Assembly: GCA_017506865.1 (NCBI GenBank)
Contig: JAFCMP010000057.1
Coordinates: forward strand, 1,178,001 to 1,242,000
DNA: 64,000 nt
DNA from: Tribonema minus
Lineage: Eukaryota > Sar > Xanthophyceae > Tribonematales > Tribonemataceae
Direction of reading: 5' to 3'
The translations under genes and the position numbers were made by a program. The notes beneath the pieces are model-generated. The model searched no databases. It saw only the letters and a program-made list of their open reading frames with translations, and was not told the origin of the DNA. Numbering within the stretch: the first letter of the stretch is position 1; every line of letters starts with the position of its first letter. Of the stretch, positions 22,501 to 34,600 are shown piece by piece.

Positions 22501-25500
22501 CCGTCCGCCTCTCGAACCCGCTCCCCGCCCCCTCTTGGGAGCCTCGTCCTCGCTGATCTCATCGTCATCTGACGCGCCGCCGCCGCCGCCTTCGTTGAAG
22601 TCCCCGTCGTCGTCGTCTTCGTCGTTGTCGCTGCCGGCGGTGGCGCGCCTCGCAGCTGCGGGGGTTGCGCACGACGAGAGATCAGGGTGGATGTGAGGGT
22701 ATGTCGCTATGGTGTGGGAATGCGCATGCTGGTAGCATCATGCCCCAGCTTGACCGGCCGCCGGTTCACCGACCACTGCAGGGGCCCCCAGCCCATCACG
22801 CAGCGACGCATGCGCAAGCGCCGCTGCAGACCCCCCCCCGCGTGCGCCGCGTCGCGACCTGCAGCACCGCGACGGGCGGTCCATCAACACCGCAGAGACT
22901 TCTGTTGGAGCACATGGCAGTTACAGGCTCAGCCGTTTGCACGCTTGGCGGTTACGGCAGTCAAACCTGCCAGTAGACAGACTACAAAACGTTTACATCA
23001 AGCAGCGCACGACTGGCGTCGGCACTCTATGGCATCGGCCATCTTGATGTCGATCTTTGCCGGCGTAGAGCAACAGGGCAGTGAGCAGCAGCTCTCTGTG
23101 CTGCTTCAATGCGCAATGCGCGCGAATGTACGTGCCTTTCGATTTCGCCGTCGTCGCGCGCGCCCGCCCCTTGGCCTTGGTGCTCTGCGCGGCCGCGCGG
23201 CTGCGCGAGAACAGCGGCGCCTGCCCCAGCGTCGCGCCGTCCGCCTCCTCCTCCTCCTCGCCATCGCCACCGCCGATGCCGTCCAGAACCAGGCGCGCCT
23301 GCGTCGCGGCGCAGAAAGGGTGGGTCACACCCATCAGCGTTCCTCCACAGTGTGGTAGAATTGGAAGCGCCTGCGCTCAGTGAGCACTGTCGAGCTGCGC
23401 TCGAGCCCGTCTGCCACTGCTTCGCGGCTCCTCTCGCCAAATCAAGAAATGCGCGCGTGCTTGAGGTACTTCAAATGCACAGATGCTTTCAAGCAGTGCC
23501 TCAGTGCTCGCCTGTGCAAACATCCTCCGCTGCACGGTCCTTCTCGCCGCATCAAGGAATACACAACTTCAACTTAATACTTCAACTTCAAAGCCCGTGC
23601 AGTTAAGTGCTCACCAGTCTGCATTCGACTTCAAGGGCCTTGCGATGCTGCCACATTTGCCTCAGTGCTCACCCGTCTAAACGCAGACTCCGCGTCTGCC
23701 ACCTCGCAGTCCTTCTCGCCGCATCATCAATCGTACACACCTGTACTTCAATTTCCTACTTCAACTTCAATGCTCTTGCTGTGCCTCAGTGCTCACCCGG
23801 CTACGCATGGCCTCCGCGTCTGCTGCCTCGCGGTCTATTTCGCCGCATTGAGTCTTGTATATGCACGTCAATTCCTCATAAAACTTCCAAGCGCATGCTG
23901 TGCCTAAGTACTCACCCGCCTACGAGCGGCCTCCGCGTCCGCCGCCTCGCGGTCTTTATCTCTGCTCCCCGACACAACCTTACTTCAATTCCTACTTCAA
24001 CTTCAGAGCTCTCGCAGTGCTTACCCGTCTACGCGCAGCCTCTGCGTCTGCCGCCTCGCGGTCTTTTTCGCCGAGGCGCAGCACCTCCTCTTCAATGATG
24101 GCCTCGCTCGCCACCGACTTCTGCTCGTACAGGCGGTGCTGCGTTGTGTGCAGGTGCTCCTCGACCAGTTTCGGGATGGAGTTAATGTTCTGCAGGGGGG
24201 CGGGGGGGGAGCAGCGGCAGGGTGTGTGTGTGTGTCGGTGTGTGCGCGCGTGCATTGCGGCCATTGGTTGTGAGCAGTGGCGATGACAACAGTCAACTGA
24301 TCGTGATGCGACATGCACCTGCAGCTCACGAACGCAACAAGCCCTGACAATGCTCAACGTTTCCAAATTTGACAACTCAGTTCTCGCTGGCAATGTAGAG
24401 CGCTGTATGTAGGCACCTGTTTGTCGACAAAGTCCTCCAGCGCCAGCGCCAGCCGCTTCTCCTGCAGCAGCTGCAGCTTGGACTGGGCGACGTCCAGGTT
24501 GTCCTGCACCAGGTGCTCCACCTGATGACGCGCGCGGACAGGTGACTCGCACAGTGAGTCGTGAATCTCATAGTGAATCTCACAATGAGTCGTGACTCTG
24601 ACAGTGAGTCATGGTCACAACGGCTTCCTTTGCTCTGGCACAGCTCAGCAATGGCGCCCACATATCCATTTTTGTTCAGTCGCACTTGGCTTAGCGGATG
24701 TCATCATGACAGGAACGTTCACTCAAGCCAGCTCCCATGAACACGGCAGCACGCACTGTGACGGCTCTCACCAAGTCCGACATGTACTTGGACTGCCGCA
24801 TGCTACACACACAACGTTGGCCGCGGCTACCCGCTGCACAGGCAGCGCCAGCGCAGCAGCTCCTGTGCCAGCAGCAGCTACTTAACCCTAAATCTAACCC
24901 ATGCCTTCTCAGGCACGTCCGCAAGTAAGCTACTGTATGCCTCAAGGCGTTGCGATGAAACGCTAATGTGCTGCTGTTGCTGCTGCTGCTGCCGCTTTTG
25001 CTGCTGTTGGCTCTGCCGGCGCCTGAGCCGTGCCACTGCCCTAAGGTCTGATGCATCGACATCCACAGCGACGACCTTGCACGCGCAGATATGATTACAG
25101 TTGGGGTCTTGCTCCAGCATGGCGCGCATGCCAGACAGACACCGAATCACACGCCTCTACACAGGCCTTCCCTGTCCTCCGCGTGGCGAGACCAAACTTC
25201 ACCTTGATGTCGTCCATCGCGTCTGGCTGTATCGGCAGCGCAAGCGCGGCGCTGCCGGCGGCGGCGCGCTTGGCGGCGGCGCCCGTGAGCCCCGCCGCCT
25301 TGCGCGCGCGCCGGAACAGCAGCATGTCGCCCGCGTTGGCGACGCGCCCGAGGAAGCGCGCGCCGAAGCGGCTGTTGCTGAGCGCCGGGAAGCCCGTGTG
25401 CTCCACGACGAGCCGCACGAGCACCTGCTCGGGCCTGGAGGGGGGGGGGGGGGGGGCAGTTGGATGATGCGCTTTTGAGACGTGTACGGGGCTGGGCAGA

Positions 25501-28500
25501 GGCGGGCGCGCGGGAAAGGGGGGGGGCGGGGGTTTGGAGGGAGGAGTGGGGGAGGGAGGTGGGGCCACTGCTGGAACGTGTGTCAGCGCTCACGCAAAAT
25601 GTGTGTGACATCTGGGCGTTGCACTCACTTGAGCACCGAGAACTTGACCCCGGGCGGCGGCGGGTTCGCACGCCCTAACCTTAACCCCACCCTGTCCCTG
25701 AAATCGGTGGCGAGTAGACCTGTAGCTAAACCGAGTGTTCAACGCTGCAAGTCCGCTGCGTACGCGCAAACGCGACTCACTTGAGCACCAAGAACTCGGC
25801 GCCGGGCGGCGGCGGGTCCGCCGCGGCGTGCGCGCGCCACTCCTCCGTGGCGTCCGCAATCATGCGCTCCACGTGGCTCGTCAGCACGCTGTTGATGGCC
25901 TCCTCCACCTTGGGGTCGCCCGCATCCAGATCGTCCTCCTGCAGTGGCGGCGGCGGCGATGGTGATGGTGCGTGGTGGGGGGGGAGAGGGTCAGCGCGGT
26001 TGCCAAGTCGCAAGCAGAGCTTGAGTTGACGATGACAGTACGGGCAACCGCTGAAGTAAGATGAGCACGCCGTACAGTGTCTTTCGGGGGTCCCACGCAG
26101 CGAAAGCTGCAGCAGTTGCCACGTGTGCATAAAGCCAGTGGTGGATGCAGTAGGCGCGGCTCGGTTGCAGTTGAAGTTGAGGAACGGCTTTATGTGATGA
26201 CAGCATCGCACTTTCAGCATACCAGCTTCCGCTTACGTGCAGCCAGGCCATTTAAGTAGCAGCTCTCTTTGGGCTCAGCGATGTGCGCAGAATGCCAGCC
26301 TGGAGCGCTGCAGCTGCAACGCATGTTGCGCTGCCTACACCATCGCAATAGATCATCCAGCTCTCTGACACGGAGGCTTTGTGATGCGCCATAGCACAGC
26401 GATCATCTGCAACGACTGTTGCGCCACCGACAACATTATGCTTCTGGCAGATGGTTGGCGACCTCTGCGCACGCCGACAAGGGCATAAATGACGCACAAC
26501 GGACATGCAGGTACAAGCAAATCACATGGTGGCACCCTCAGGACTCACCTCTGAGAGGGCTATCTCCTGAATCGCGAAAGCTCTGACCTGCAGGCGTCCA
26601 ACAGCGACAGCGTCATACTTCAGGACACTGTATCATCAGCATCAGCAGTGCATTATTGATGCAGGAGGCCGCACGAGGGTGCCGCTCGCGCACCAGTAGT
26701 ACCAACAAGCAGGAGTGGCTGAATCCGTGTCGTTGGCCAAGCCTGATGTCACGCGACCGGCCACCGCCAAGACGCTGTCACTATGCCGCTGCGGCAGCGC
26801 GTCTTGGCACAGACACACTGTCGCGCTCGGCCGCGCCCCAAAGTGCATGTGTGCGATACCTCGCTGCCACCAGCGTGACCTGCTCGCTGGCGGCGACGCG
26901 CTCGCGCATGTGACAGACCGTAGCGGCAGGCGAATGCACCGGTGATCTGCCTGAATGGATTTGCAGATGCGCAGATTGCGATGGCATGGCCGCTAACAGT
27001 CTGCTCACGGCAGCGAGCATGCTGAAGGCAGCATGCCAGAGTCACTGCCGCAAAGTGGAGAGGATCCCACTGCTGTTATGCTCAGCGTCGGCGCTCACCT
27101 GCGACAGCTGCACCCACTCCGCCTTGAACTTGTCGCGGTACACCTGCAGCAGCACGACGTGCTTGGGGCGCGCCTCGCCCGGCACGAGCGACGTCGCGAC
27201 GCTGCTGCCGGGCTGCAGTATGCGGTACGACCCCACCAGCGACTCCTCCATCGTCCCCTTGCTCTCGTGCTCGTGCCCCCACACCACCACGTCCATCCAC
27301 TCCGGTATCAGCTCCTCGCGGATGTAGTTCTGAGGGGGGGGGGGGGGGGAGGGGGCAGCGCTACCGCGTGAGCATGACTGCAAGCATGACTGCAGTGATT
27401 GAAAGGTTTGAGTTGGCACCGTGGCGGTGACGACGTCGCGTATGGTGTTGCAAGGCTCGCCCGTCTCCGGATCGTCTCTCATGCTTGCAGTGCAAGTGAG
27501 CAGCGAGGGCTTGCGCGTGCACTGCAAGACACAGCATCTGGAGTGCACTCGGCAGCCACACACAGCTAGACGGCCATCACATTGGCGCGTTGCAGCGCGT
27601 GGCGGCAGCCGACGCAGAGAGTCGCAGCGGGGGAGCAGCGCAGTGCAGCGCGGCAGGCAGGCGCGACCCACCTTGGCCATGCGCTTCACGCGGTTCTGGT
27701 GCAGCACGAACATGTTGAACCACTCCTTGACGGGCGGCTGGCCGTCGCTGTCGCTGCCGCCGCCGTCGCCGCCGCCGCGCGCCGCCACCGCCTGTGGCAG
27801 CGCCCTGAACTTGACGCGCCCCTCCTTCCACATTCGCGTGAGGCGCTCGTCGCGCATGTTGCCGAGGCCGTACATAGCCTGCGCGCGGCGGCGCGGGGGG
27901 GGGGGGGGGGGGGGGGGGCGGCAGCAGCGCTCAAATGAGGTCGCGGCAGGAGCTACCATCGGGTCAGGCGGCAGGGAGGCGCGCAGGCGGGGGGTGCGCA
28001 GCCGTCTGCCGCGTGACGACAACAGGTGGATGCATACTGTATTGCTGGTTCTGTGCGAGGTACGAGAATGCTTTGACTGGTTCGTCGAGAAGTAAGCGAG
28101 TGCGATGCTACAAACATGGCTGCAGGCGCTGTGAAGGGGAGGGAGGGGGGGGGGCAATGCTCAGGAGATATCGTGGCAGCCAGCCGCCGAGCTGCATCAC
28201 CTCACTCGCAGCTGAGGTCGCGACCGGTGTAGCATTCAACAGCACTTGCGGTGGCAGCAGAGGCATGACTGAAGGTGGTACTGTCATACATCACGTACGA
28301 CGTCAAGCTGGCGCGCGCCATTAGCGTAGCGTGCGGCGCGCCCCGCTATCATGATGCAGCCACACACCTCATTCGCAGTCCGCACCGGACAGCGGCCATG
28401 ACATACTGCCGCAGCAGGCACCCCATGAGGTTCCATGTTCAATTTTGCCAACTTCAGGACGACAGGGCGCAACGGCTCACCAGCTTTGTATTGCCCTTCT

Positions 28501-30024
28501 GCATGAGCACGGGATTGATGGCGACCTCGTCCACCTCCGGCACCTGCCCAAAGTAGTTCACCAGTCCCGCGCAGTGCAGCAGGTCCAGCGAGCACAGCTC
28601 CGGGCCGCCCGGCTGCAGGGGCGGAACGCACGCACGGTGCGCGCCGTCAGCACACTCGTGCAACAGAATCCGGCAGTGCGTGCGCACGATGCACGCAATC
28701 AGCATACTCTGCAACAGAATCAGGCTGCAGGGGGCAGAGCGTACGATGCACGCAATCAGCACTCTCGGCGACAGAAATCCGAGCAGGGCAAGGCGCACAA
28801 CATGTGAGCACGTCACTGGAGCGCACCACTGAGCAGCCAATGAGCATGGTGACTCGCTGCACGAGCACAGCACGCGCGTCACGCGCGCACGCTCACGCTC
28901 GCGGCACACGCATCGAGGCTCACCCCGTTGGCGCTGCCGCCGCCGTCGCGGCCGGGGTCGTCGTGGTTGCCGTGTATGCTGAAGACGGCGAGGCCAACGT
29001 TGAAGTTGCCGTCGTCGTAGTTGGCCCACCCGAAGTGCTTGGGGAAGTGGCTCGCCTGCTCGCCGACGATCTGCAGGCGACGGAGGCACGCACGCGTCGT
29101 CATGGGCTGAGGGGTGCCACGAATCGGGCGAATAGATTGAAACACTTGTGCAGCGGTGGCGTGCAGTGCTGCCGAAGACCAGTGCCGGCACGAGGCGGTA
29201 GCGTTGAGGCGCTCGGTGCAGGGAGTGTACGTTGCCACGCTCACACGTTGGGTGGCGATGAGCAGGTGAGCAGCAAAACTGCGCAATGCACATCAGGAAC
29301 ACATTGTTACTGGATTGACTGTCACAGAACCCTGAAGAGGTTAATGGCGACTAAATGCTCAGGGGTTCCTTCACATCAGACAGCTGCTGCCGAAATGTAC
29401 ATTACCTTCACGTGTATCGGGTCGTCGCCCATGCAGTGCTTGCGCAGGATCGCCATGGTGCGGTACAGGCAGCTGCGAGACGGCTTGCTCTCATGGAACA
29501 GATCCCCCGCTTCATGTTTGACGTTACCACATGAGACGCACAGGCAGCAGACAGCCACAACAAAAGAGCAAGCGTAATGCGGAACTTCAACTTCACGGGC
29601 AAAGGAGGTGATGATGAAGCACCGTCCGGGTTTGCCAGTCACGTACGCTGGCTCCAACAGAATAACACCTTTCAAGCAAGCAACGAAAATGCAATGATCC
29701 CCTGCATCGCGTCATGTTCGCTGCGATCCTGGCAGGATATTTTCAAATGTTGAGACTGAAAACCTATCACACACAGGGCAACGGTCGCTTCACAGCAGCA
29801 GAATGTGCCCCACTTCAGTTGAATGAAATCTTACCCAGCAGCACGAAGTCCGCCTTGGACGCCTTGGCCCGCACCAGCACTTCCTCGAAGGCCGCGAATG
29901 AGTCCATGCCTCTCACAGGATCCCGCTCCTCGTAACCCAAGTGCGAGTCCGTGGCTATCATGATGCTGAGGATGTCGCCCGGATCAGCGGCACCATCGGG
30001 CTCTCCCTCGTCCGAGTGATCCAT
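19518..30024 (-). CDS. MRE11: Double-strand break repair nuclease MRE11
   Basis: Sixteen exons in minus order, all phase-consistent: 30024-29835, 29509-29406, 29070-28924, 28612-28481, 27878-27672, 27329-27099, 26587-26549, 25938-25781, 25434-25203, 24521-24417, 24189-24025, 23298-23132, 22648-22398, 21649-21459, 20476-20299, 19654-19518; about 877 aa. MRE11 is the Mn-dependent nuclease of the MRE11-RAD50-NBS1 complex. Phosphodiesterase motifs are intact: DSHLGYEERD, GDLFHESKPSR, GNHDDP, FVLHQNR and VWGHEHE, followed by LQPGSSVATSLVPGEARPKH. The capping region (VRLVVEHTGF, RVANAGDMLLFRRAR) and helical tail (VEHLVQDNLDVAQ, LVEEHLHTTQHRLYE) follow. The C-terminus is a Gly-Arg-rich patch (KRGRGAGSRGGRGRR) plus acidic Asp/Glu clusters. 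If the last donor at 20298 were not used, translation would stop at 20213. Exon 22648-22398 has the least certain acceptor. Confidence 0.95.
23379..24062 (-). repeat. Array of decaying copies of an MRE11 exon end
   Basis: The end of exon 24189-24025, encoding DREAADAEAARRR and its donor, recurs at about 23911-23956, 23791-23836, 23669-23711, 23501-23556 and 23379-23440, a spacing of ~115-165 bp. The nearest copy is almost identical, stays in frame and has a GTGAGT donor stronger than the GTAAGC of the assigned exon. Units also share TTCAACTTCA and GCCGCATCAA strings. Confidence 0.9.
24541..24612. repeat. Short imperfect repeat of GTGA(G/A)TC units
   Basis: Imperfect repeats such as CAGTGAGTCGTGAATCTCA and its variants lie just upstream (minus sense) of the acceptor of MRE11 exon 24521-24417. 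Confidence 0.7.
25627..25815 (-). repeat. Duplicated exon end and donor in MRE11
   Basis: The last ~30 coding bases and GTGAGT donor of exon 25938-25781 (PPPPGAEFLVLK) have a copy about 152 bp further into the intron (PPPPGVKFSVLK, 25629-25665) with the same donor. Confidence 0.85.
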
Positions 30025-31694
30025 AGCTCTGTGCAAAGTGGCAGCCTCGCTGCCCGGCTTCGCGCCAATTTCTGGGAATCGATAATGATCGAGTTTAGTC
30101 GATCAACTGCGCTGCGGTGGATCGGGTTGTTCGATGGCTGTGAAATCTCAAGAATGCGTGGACGCCAATCCTGTCCATCATCCGACGCTGACGTAAGCTC
30201 GTGCTATAACTGTGCGTGCACGGCCCGCAACCACCTGTGTTGCTCGTTTTACTGACAACATGTTGCATGACGTTGTGAAGCGCAAGTCATCTACCTCTGC
30301 ACGCATGCTGTGCGTTCAAGATCACAAGAGCACCAACCCTGACGCGTCTGACAGGCGCCGTCTCGATCTGAGTGGTGGTGGCAGTTTTTCAAAGGTCAAG
30401 CAGTGCTCAGGTGACGTCAAGAGAGAAATCCTGTACCCGCGATCGTGCAGCAACTCGCGTCCGAGCCGCCTGCGTGCATTGCCTCGGGCGCGCCAGACAC
30501 CGTGGCTGGACAACTCCGACCCACACATCTTGCAGTGCATCCGCTTGTCATTGCCGCTGGCAGCGCATTCGCAGATTGAGTTGAGCGCTGGCGCAGGGCA
30601 ACGGCTCACGAGGCGACCAAGGCCAGGCTCGGCGCGATGCACGCACGCAGCGAGCGCGTGACGTGTATGCAGACACATCAGCGCATCTCTGCAGCTGGCA
30701 CGAAGCAACGACAAAACATGCAGCACGGCTTGCAGTATCTCCGCCGAGCAGCTGCAGCGCAAACAGCAATGAGGCAGGAAGCAGACAGCGCGATGGGCCA
30801 TGTGCAGAAGTAATCGACATTTATTTACGCCAGGTGTCCATTGCCGCGTCGCTCAATTAACTCATTTACGATTGCCGCATCCAGAGCCGCTTTGTAATGA
30901 TGCTCTCTATACGCGCACGAGCAGTGCGCCGGGGCACGCGCGCCCCCCCCGCCCCCCCCTGTCAGGGGGCCCCCGTTGCGGGGGTGCTGCAAGAGAGGGC
31001 ACGAGAACGTTAAACGCGCCCGCCCCGCACACCGCCCGGAACACCGCAACGACAGAAAGCCAAGAAAAAAACACGCCGCGGCCGCGCTGTGCCGACGCAC
31101 CGCACCGCACCGCGCACCAGCAGTAGGTGGTGATGCTCAACGGGCAGCGGCGCCTCGCGGCCACGGGTCACACACACAGTACGATCTGTCACGCGCACAC
31201 ACAAAACCAAATCTGATGACGCGGTCACCAAGTGGGCCCGCCCCCCCCCCCCCCCCCCGGCGGGTGCGACCGCGCTTGCTGTGCTGGCGTGAGTACAGCG
31301 CGGGGGGGGGGGGGGGGAGGGGAGATGGGGGGTTGATGAACAGGGGGGGGTTTGGGGGGGGGGGGGGGGTCCCTGCCGCAGGGTGGAAGTACTCACAGGC
31401 AACGAGCGCGGCAATGTGGCCGTGACTTATGGGCAAGAGGCGCGTGAGCCTCTTTGCACGGCCCCTTAGGTGGGGGTTGCGCGTGCATCAGCGAGGGGGT
31501 TATTGTGTGTTCGGGGGCGAGTGGGCGGCGCGGCGGGGGCCGCTTTACTGGGTGAATACCCCCCCCCAAAGTATTTATGATTGGTGTGTGGAGTAAAACA
31601 CGACAGAACATGGTGTGGGGGCTGGTGGCACAGGCGGCACGACCCCCCCCCCCCCCCCCCAGGGGGGGGATGCCGAAACGTCGATGCCCAGCGC
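30025..31694. other. Region between MRE11 start and MAP2K end; homopolymer tracts
   Basis: It contains the MRE11 promoter and the 3' side of the kinase gene. A short minus-strand frame ending at ~30837 (tail LIERRGNGHLA, then AATAAA-like bases) could be a terminal exon but joins to nothing I can support. Long C and G homopolymers occupy 31233-31370. Confidence 0.45.
31233..31370. repeat. Long C tract followed by two long G tracts
   Basis: A C run at ~31242-31258 is followed by G runs at ~31301-31317 and ~31352-31369. They could pair into a hairpin or form G-quadruplex / i-motif structures. Run lengths may be affected by sequencing error. Confidence 0.85.
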
Positions 31695-34600
31695 TCAGCT
31701 CTCGATCCAGCTGCGCACGTTCGCACGCGCGGCGGCGCAGCTGGTGGCGCCCCACTTGGCCATCCACGGCGCGCCGAGGAGGACCTCTGCCTTGAGGCGC
31801 TTGTCGTGGTCCTTCTGCAGGCAGCACTCGATGAACTGGGGGGGGTGCGCGTGTGTGCAAAAGGGGGGGGGGGGGGGTGAGCACCTGAGGTCCTGAGCAC
31901 ATGTAGGATTGAGCGCCTGGGCGCATGTTATGTACAGCGGCAAAAGCAGGTGCGGCGAACAGCGGCACCTGCAAAGTGGGGCGGGCAGGCTGGAGGGGGC
32001 AGCGGAACCTTGCGGAACCTGGCCAACTCTGCGTTGACTGACTGACGGTCAGCAAAAAACACGTGAATGCGCAGCAGTACCCCCGCAGTGCCGAGTGGCG
32101 GACCGCCGATACCAACTAAGGACTGAAGCGCTGAGGCGCGCGAAAGCACACGCGGTGATGCTCAACAGCCATATGCGCTACACGCCGCCTACACCTCGCA
32201 TATGGGAGGTCAAGGGCAGCTGCGGAGCCGCTGCCGCGCGCGCGCTTGCCTCACCTGGCAGAACTCGGCGGAGAACTTGGTCTTGTCGGCGCGCGGCGCG
32301 TCGTTGTCGAGGATCGTCTGCGCGGGAACGGCGGCGGGCGCAGCGCAGGGCGGGAGGTGTCAGGGGAAGGCGATGTAGTGCGCGGTTGCGTACAGCTTTT
32401 GGCTGGCCCAGGGGTTGACAACTTGAAGGTCTGCCGGCGGTGCTGTTGTGAGGTGAGTAGCATGGCTACACAACTGCCTTTCACCTCATATGTGCTGCAT
32501 TAAGGCCAGGTCAACAGTGCAGGTGCCAGGCAGCAGGCACCTGGGCTGGATTTGTGTCACATGCAGCTAGAGTGAGACGTACAAGCGGTGGCAGTGTTGA
32601 CCTCCGCCCTGATTGCTGATGAGTCACTTCAAGGCATCCTTGCAAAGTGTTCTAGGGCATTCGCTTCACCAGCACACCTTGATCGCTGCACCCTTCCCCC
32701 TAGCCCAACATAGAATGATCAACCGCCATGCTGATCGCTGACGTGTCCTGCGCGAAAGGGTACTGCCACACGGCAAGGCATGTCCAAATGGCGAGGCATG
32801 GCGCTCATCTACGCCCAACCTCAGGCGGCACATCAATCTTAACCCGAACCTTGAAGTCCACCACCCACTGGCACTGTGGCGGCTTCATTGCAAGCCTCAC
32901 CCCGAGTGGCGCCGCGACCCAACCCTAATTCGAACCCTAAATCAGCAGCGTACCTGCACCATGGCGATCGCCGACGCGTCCTATGCGTACGGGTTCTGCC
33001 AAATGGCGAGGCAACACACTCATCTACAACCTCAAGCGGCACTTCAACTTTGACGAACGCTGAAATTACCACACACCTGCACTGCGGCGCTTCAGTGCCA
33101 CCCTCACCCAAACCCCAGCCCTAAAGCTACCCCTCCAAAATCAGCGACCTCACCTGCTTCCGACGCGTCCTGCGCATAGGGGCACTGCCAAACGGCAAAC
33201 CTGCGAGCTGCGTGGGTGCTTCATCCTACACCCAACCTCAAGCGGCACTTCAACCGTGACCCTGGGACCAACCACCCACTGGCACTATGGCGGTTCCTTT
33301 CACCCCTGACTCAAACCCTCACCCAACCCTCAGTTTACCGCTCACCTGCACCATGGCGATCGCCGAGGCGTTCTGTGCGTACGGATACTGCCAGACAGCG
33401 AGCTCGCGCGCTTTCCTACACCCAACCTCAAGCGGCACTTCAACCTCAACCCCTAACCCTGAAAGCAGCCCTCACCGGCACAGAGGCGCTTCCGTGCATC
33501 CCTGACCCAACTTAAACCACCCTAAGAACCGGCAAACCGCAGCTCACCTGCACCATGGCGATTGCGGACGCGTCCTGCGCGTACGGGTACTGCCCCGTCG
33601 CGCACTCGAGGATGACGAGGCCGAGCGACCAGATGTCCGAGTCGTACGAGTAGCGCTCGCTGCGCATGCGCTCCGGCGACATGTACTTGAACGTGCCCAC
33701 GAACGTGCCGCACATGGCCATGCTGTTCTGCAGCTCCGCGCTCACGCCAAAGTCGGTGACCTGCGGCAGAGGCAGGGGGGAATAGGGAGGTGTGAGTGAG
33801 CGTAGTTCGCTCACAGATGGGGTTCGCGTTGCTGGTGATGGCGGGCGATGCAATGGTGATCTGAGGAGGCTGTGGTCGGGTGGCAGCAATGTCTTTCGCC
33901 TGCTGCGGCTGCAGAGTGCTGAGTGAGAGGAGCGATAAGGGGTGGGGTGGATTGAGCGCAGGTCACGCAAGTCAGGTTCGCAATGCTGACATCGGCTCTC
34001 GATGCAAGCGTCATGCGCAGAGAACCCTTATTCCTGCGGCGCGTGCGGTCGCCGGCCGCACATCATAGCAGAGCGCTGCTGCTTTGACCGCGCGCGCACG
34101 CGCACGAGGCCCCCCCCCCCCTCATGTTGACCTGCCCAGCAAGTTGATGAGGAGGCCGCACAAAAAGCGGAGCGGTGCTGCTTCGAACAACGTGCGTGCG
34201 CTTGAGGCGCCCGCAGTTTTTCCTGTCGCTTACTGTGACCTGCCCTAGCGAGTTGATGAGGGGCTCAGAGGGCTTGACGTCGCGGTGGACGCGGCGCTCG
34301 TGCTCGCATCATAGCGGAGCGCTGCTGCTTCCACAGCGCCCCCGCCCACCACCACCACTCACATTGACCTGCCTCAGCGTGTTATCATCAAATGAGGGTG
34401 GGGGTTACCCCCCCCCCAGCGCTCACCTTGACCTGCCCCAGCGAGTTGATGAGGAGGTTGGAGGGCTTGACGTCGCGGTGGACGCGGCGCTCGTGCTGCA
34501 TGTACGCGAGCCCCCACAGGATCTGGTACGTGATGTTGGCCAGCGCCCACTCCGGCATCAGGCCCACCTGCGCGCGGCGCGGCGCAGCGAGAGCACGTGC

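Noticed and set aside
30837-30905. Minus-strand tail ending LIERRGNGHLA as last exon of the MAP2K
   Set aside because: The kinase already ends at 31695 with a good C-terminus, and no phase-compatible donor and acceptor could be set with confidence.
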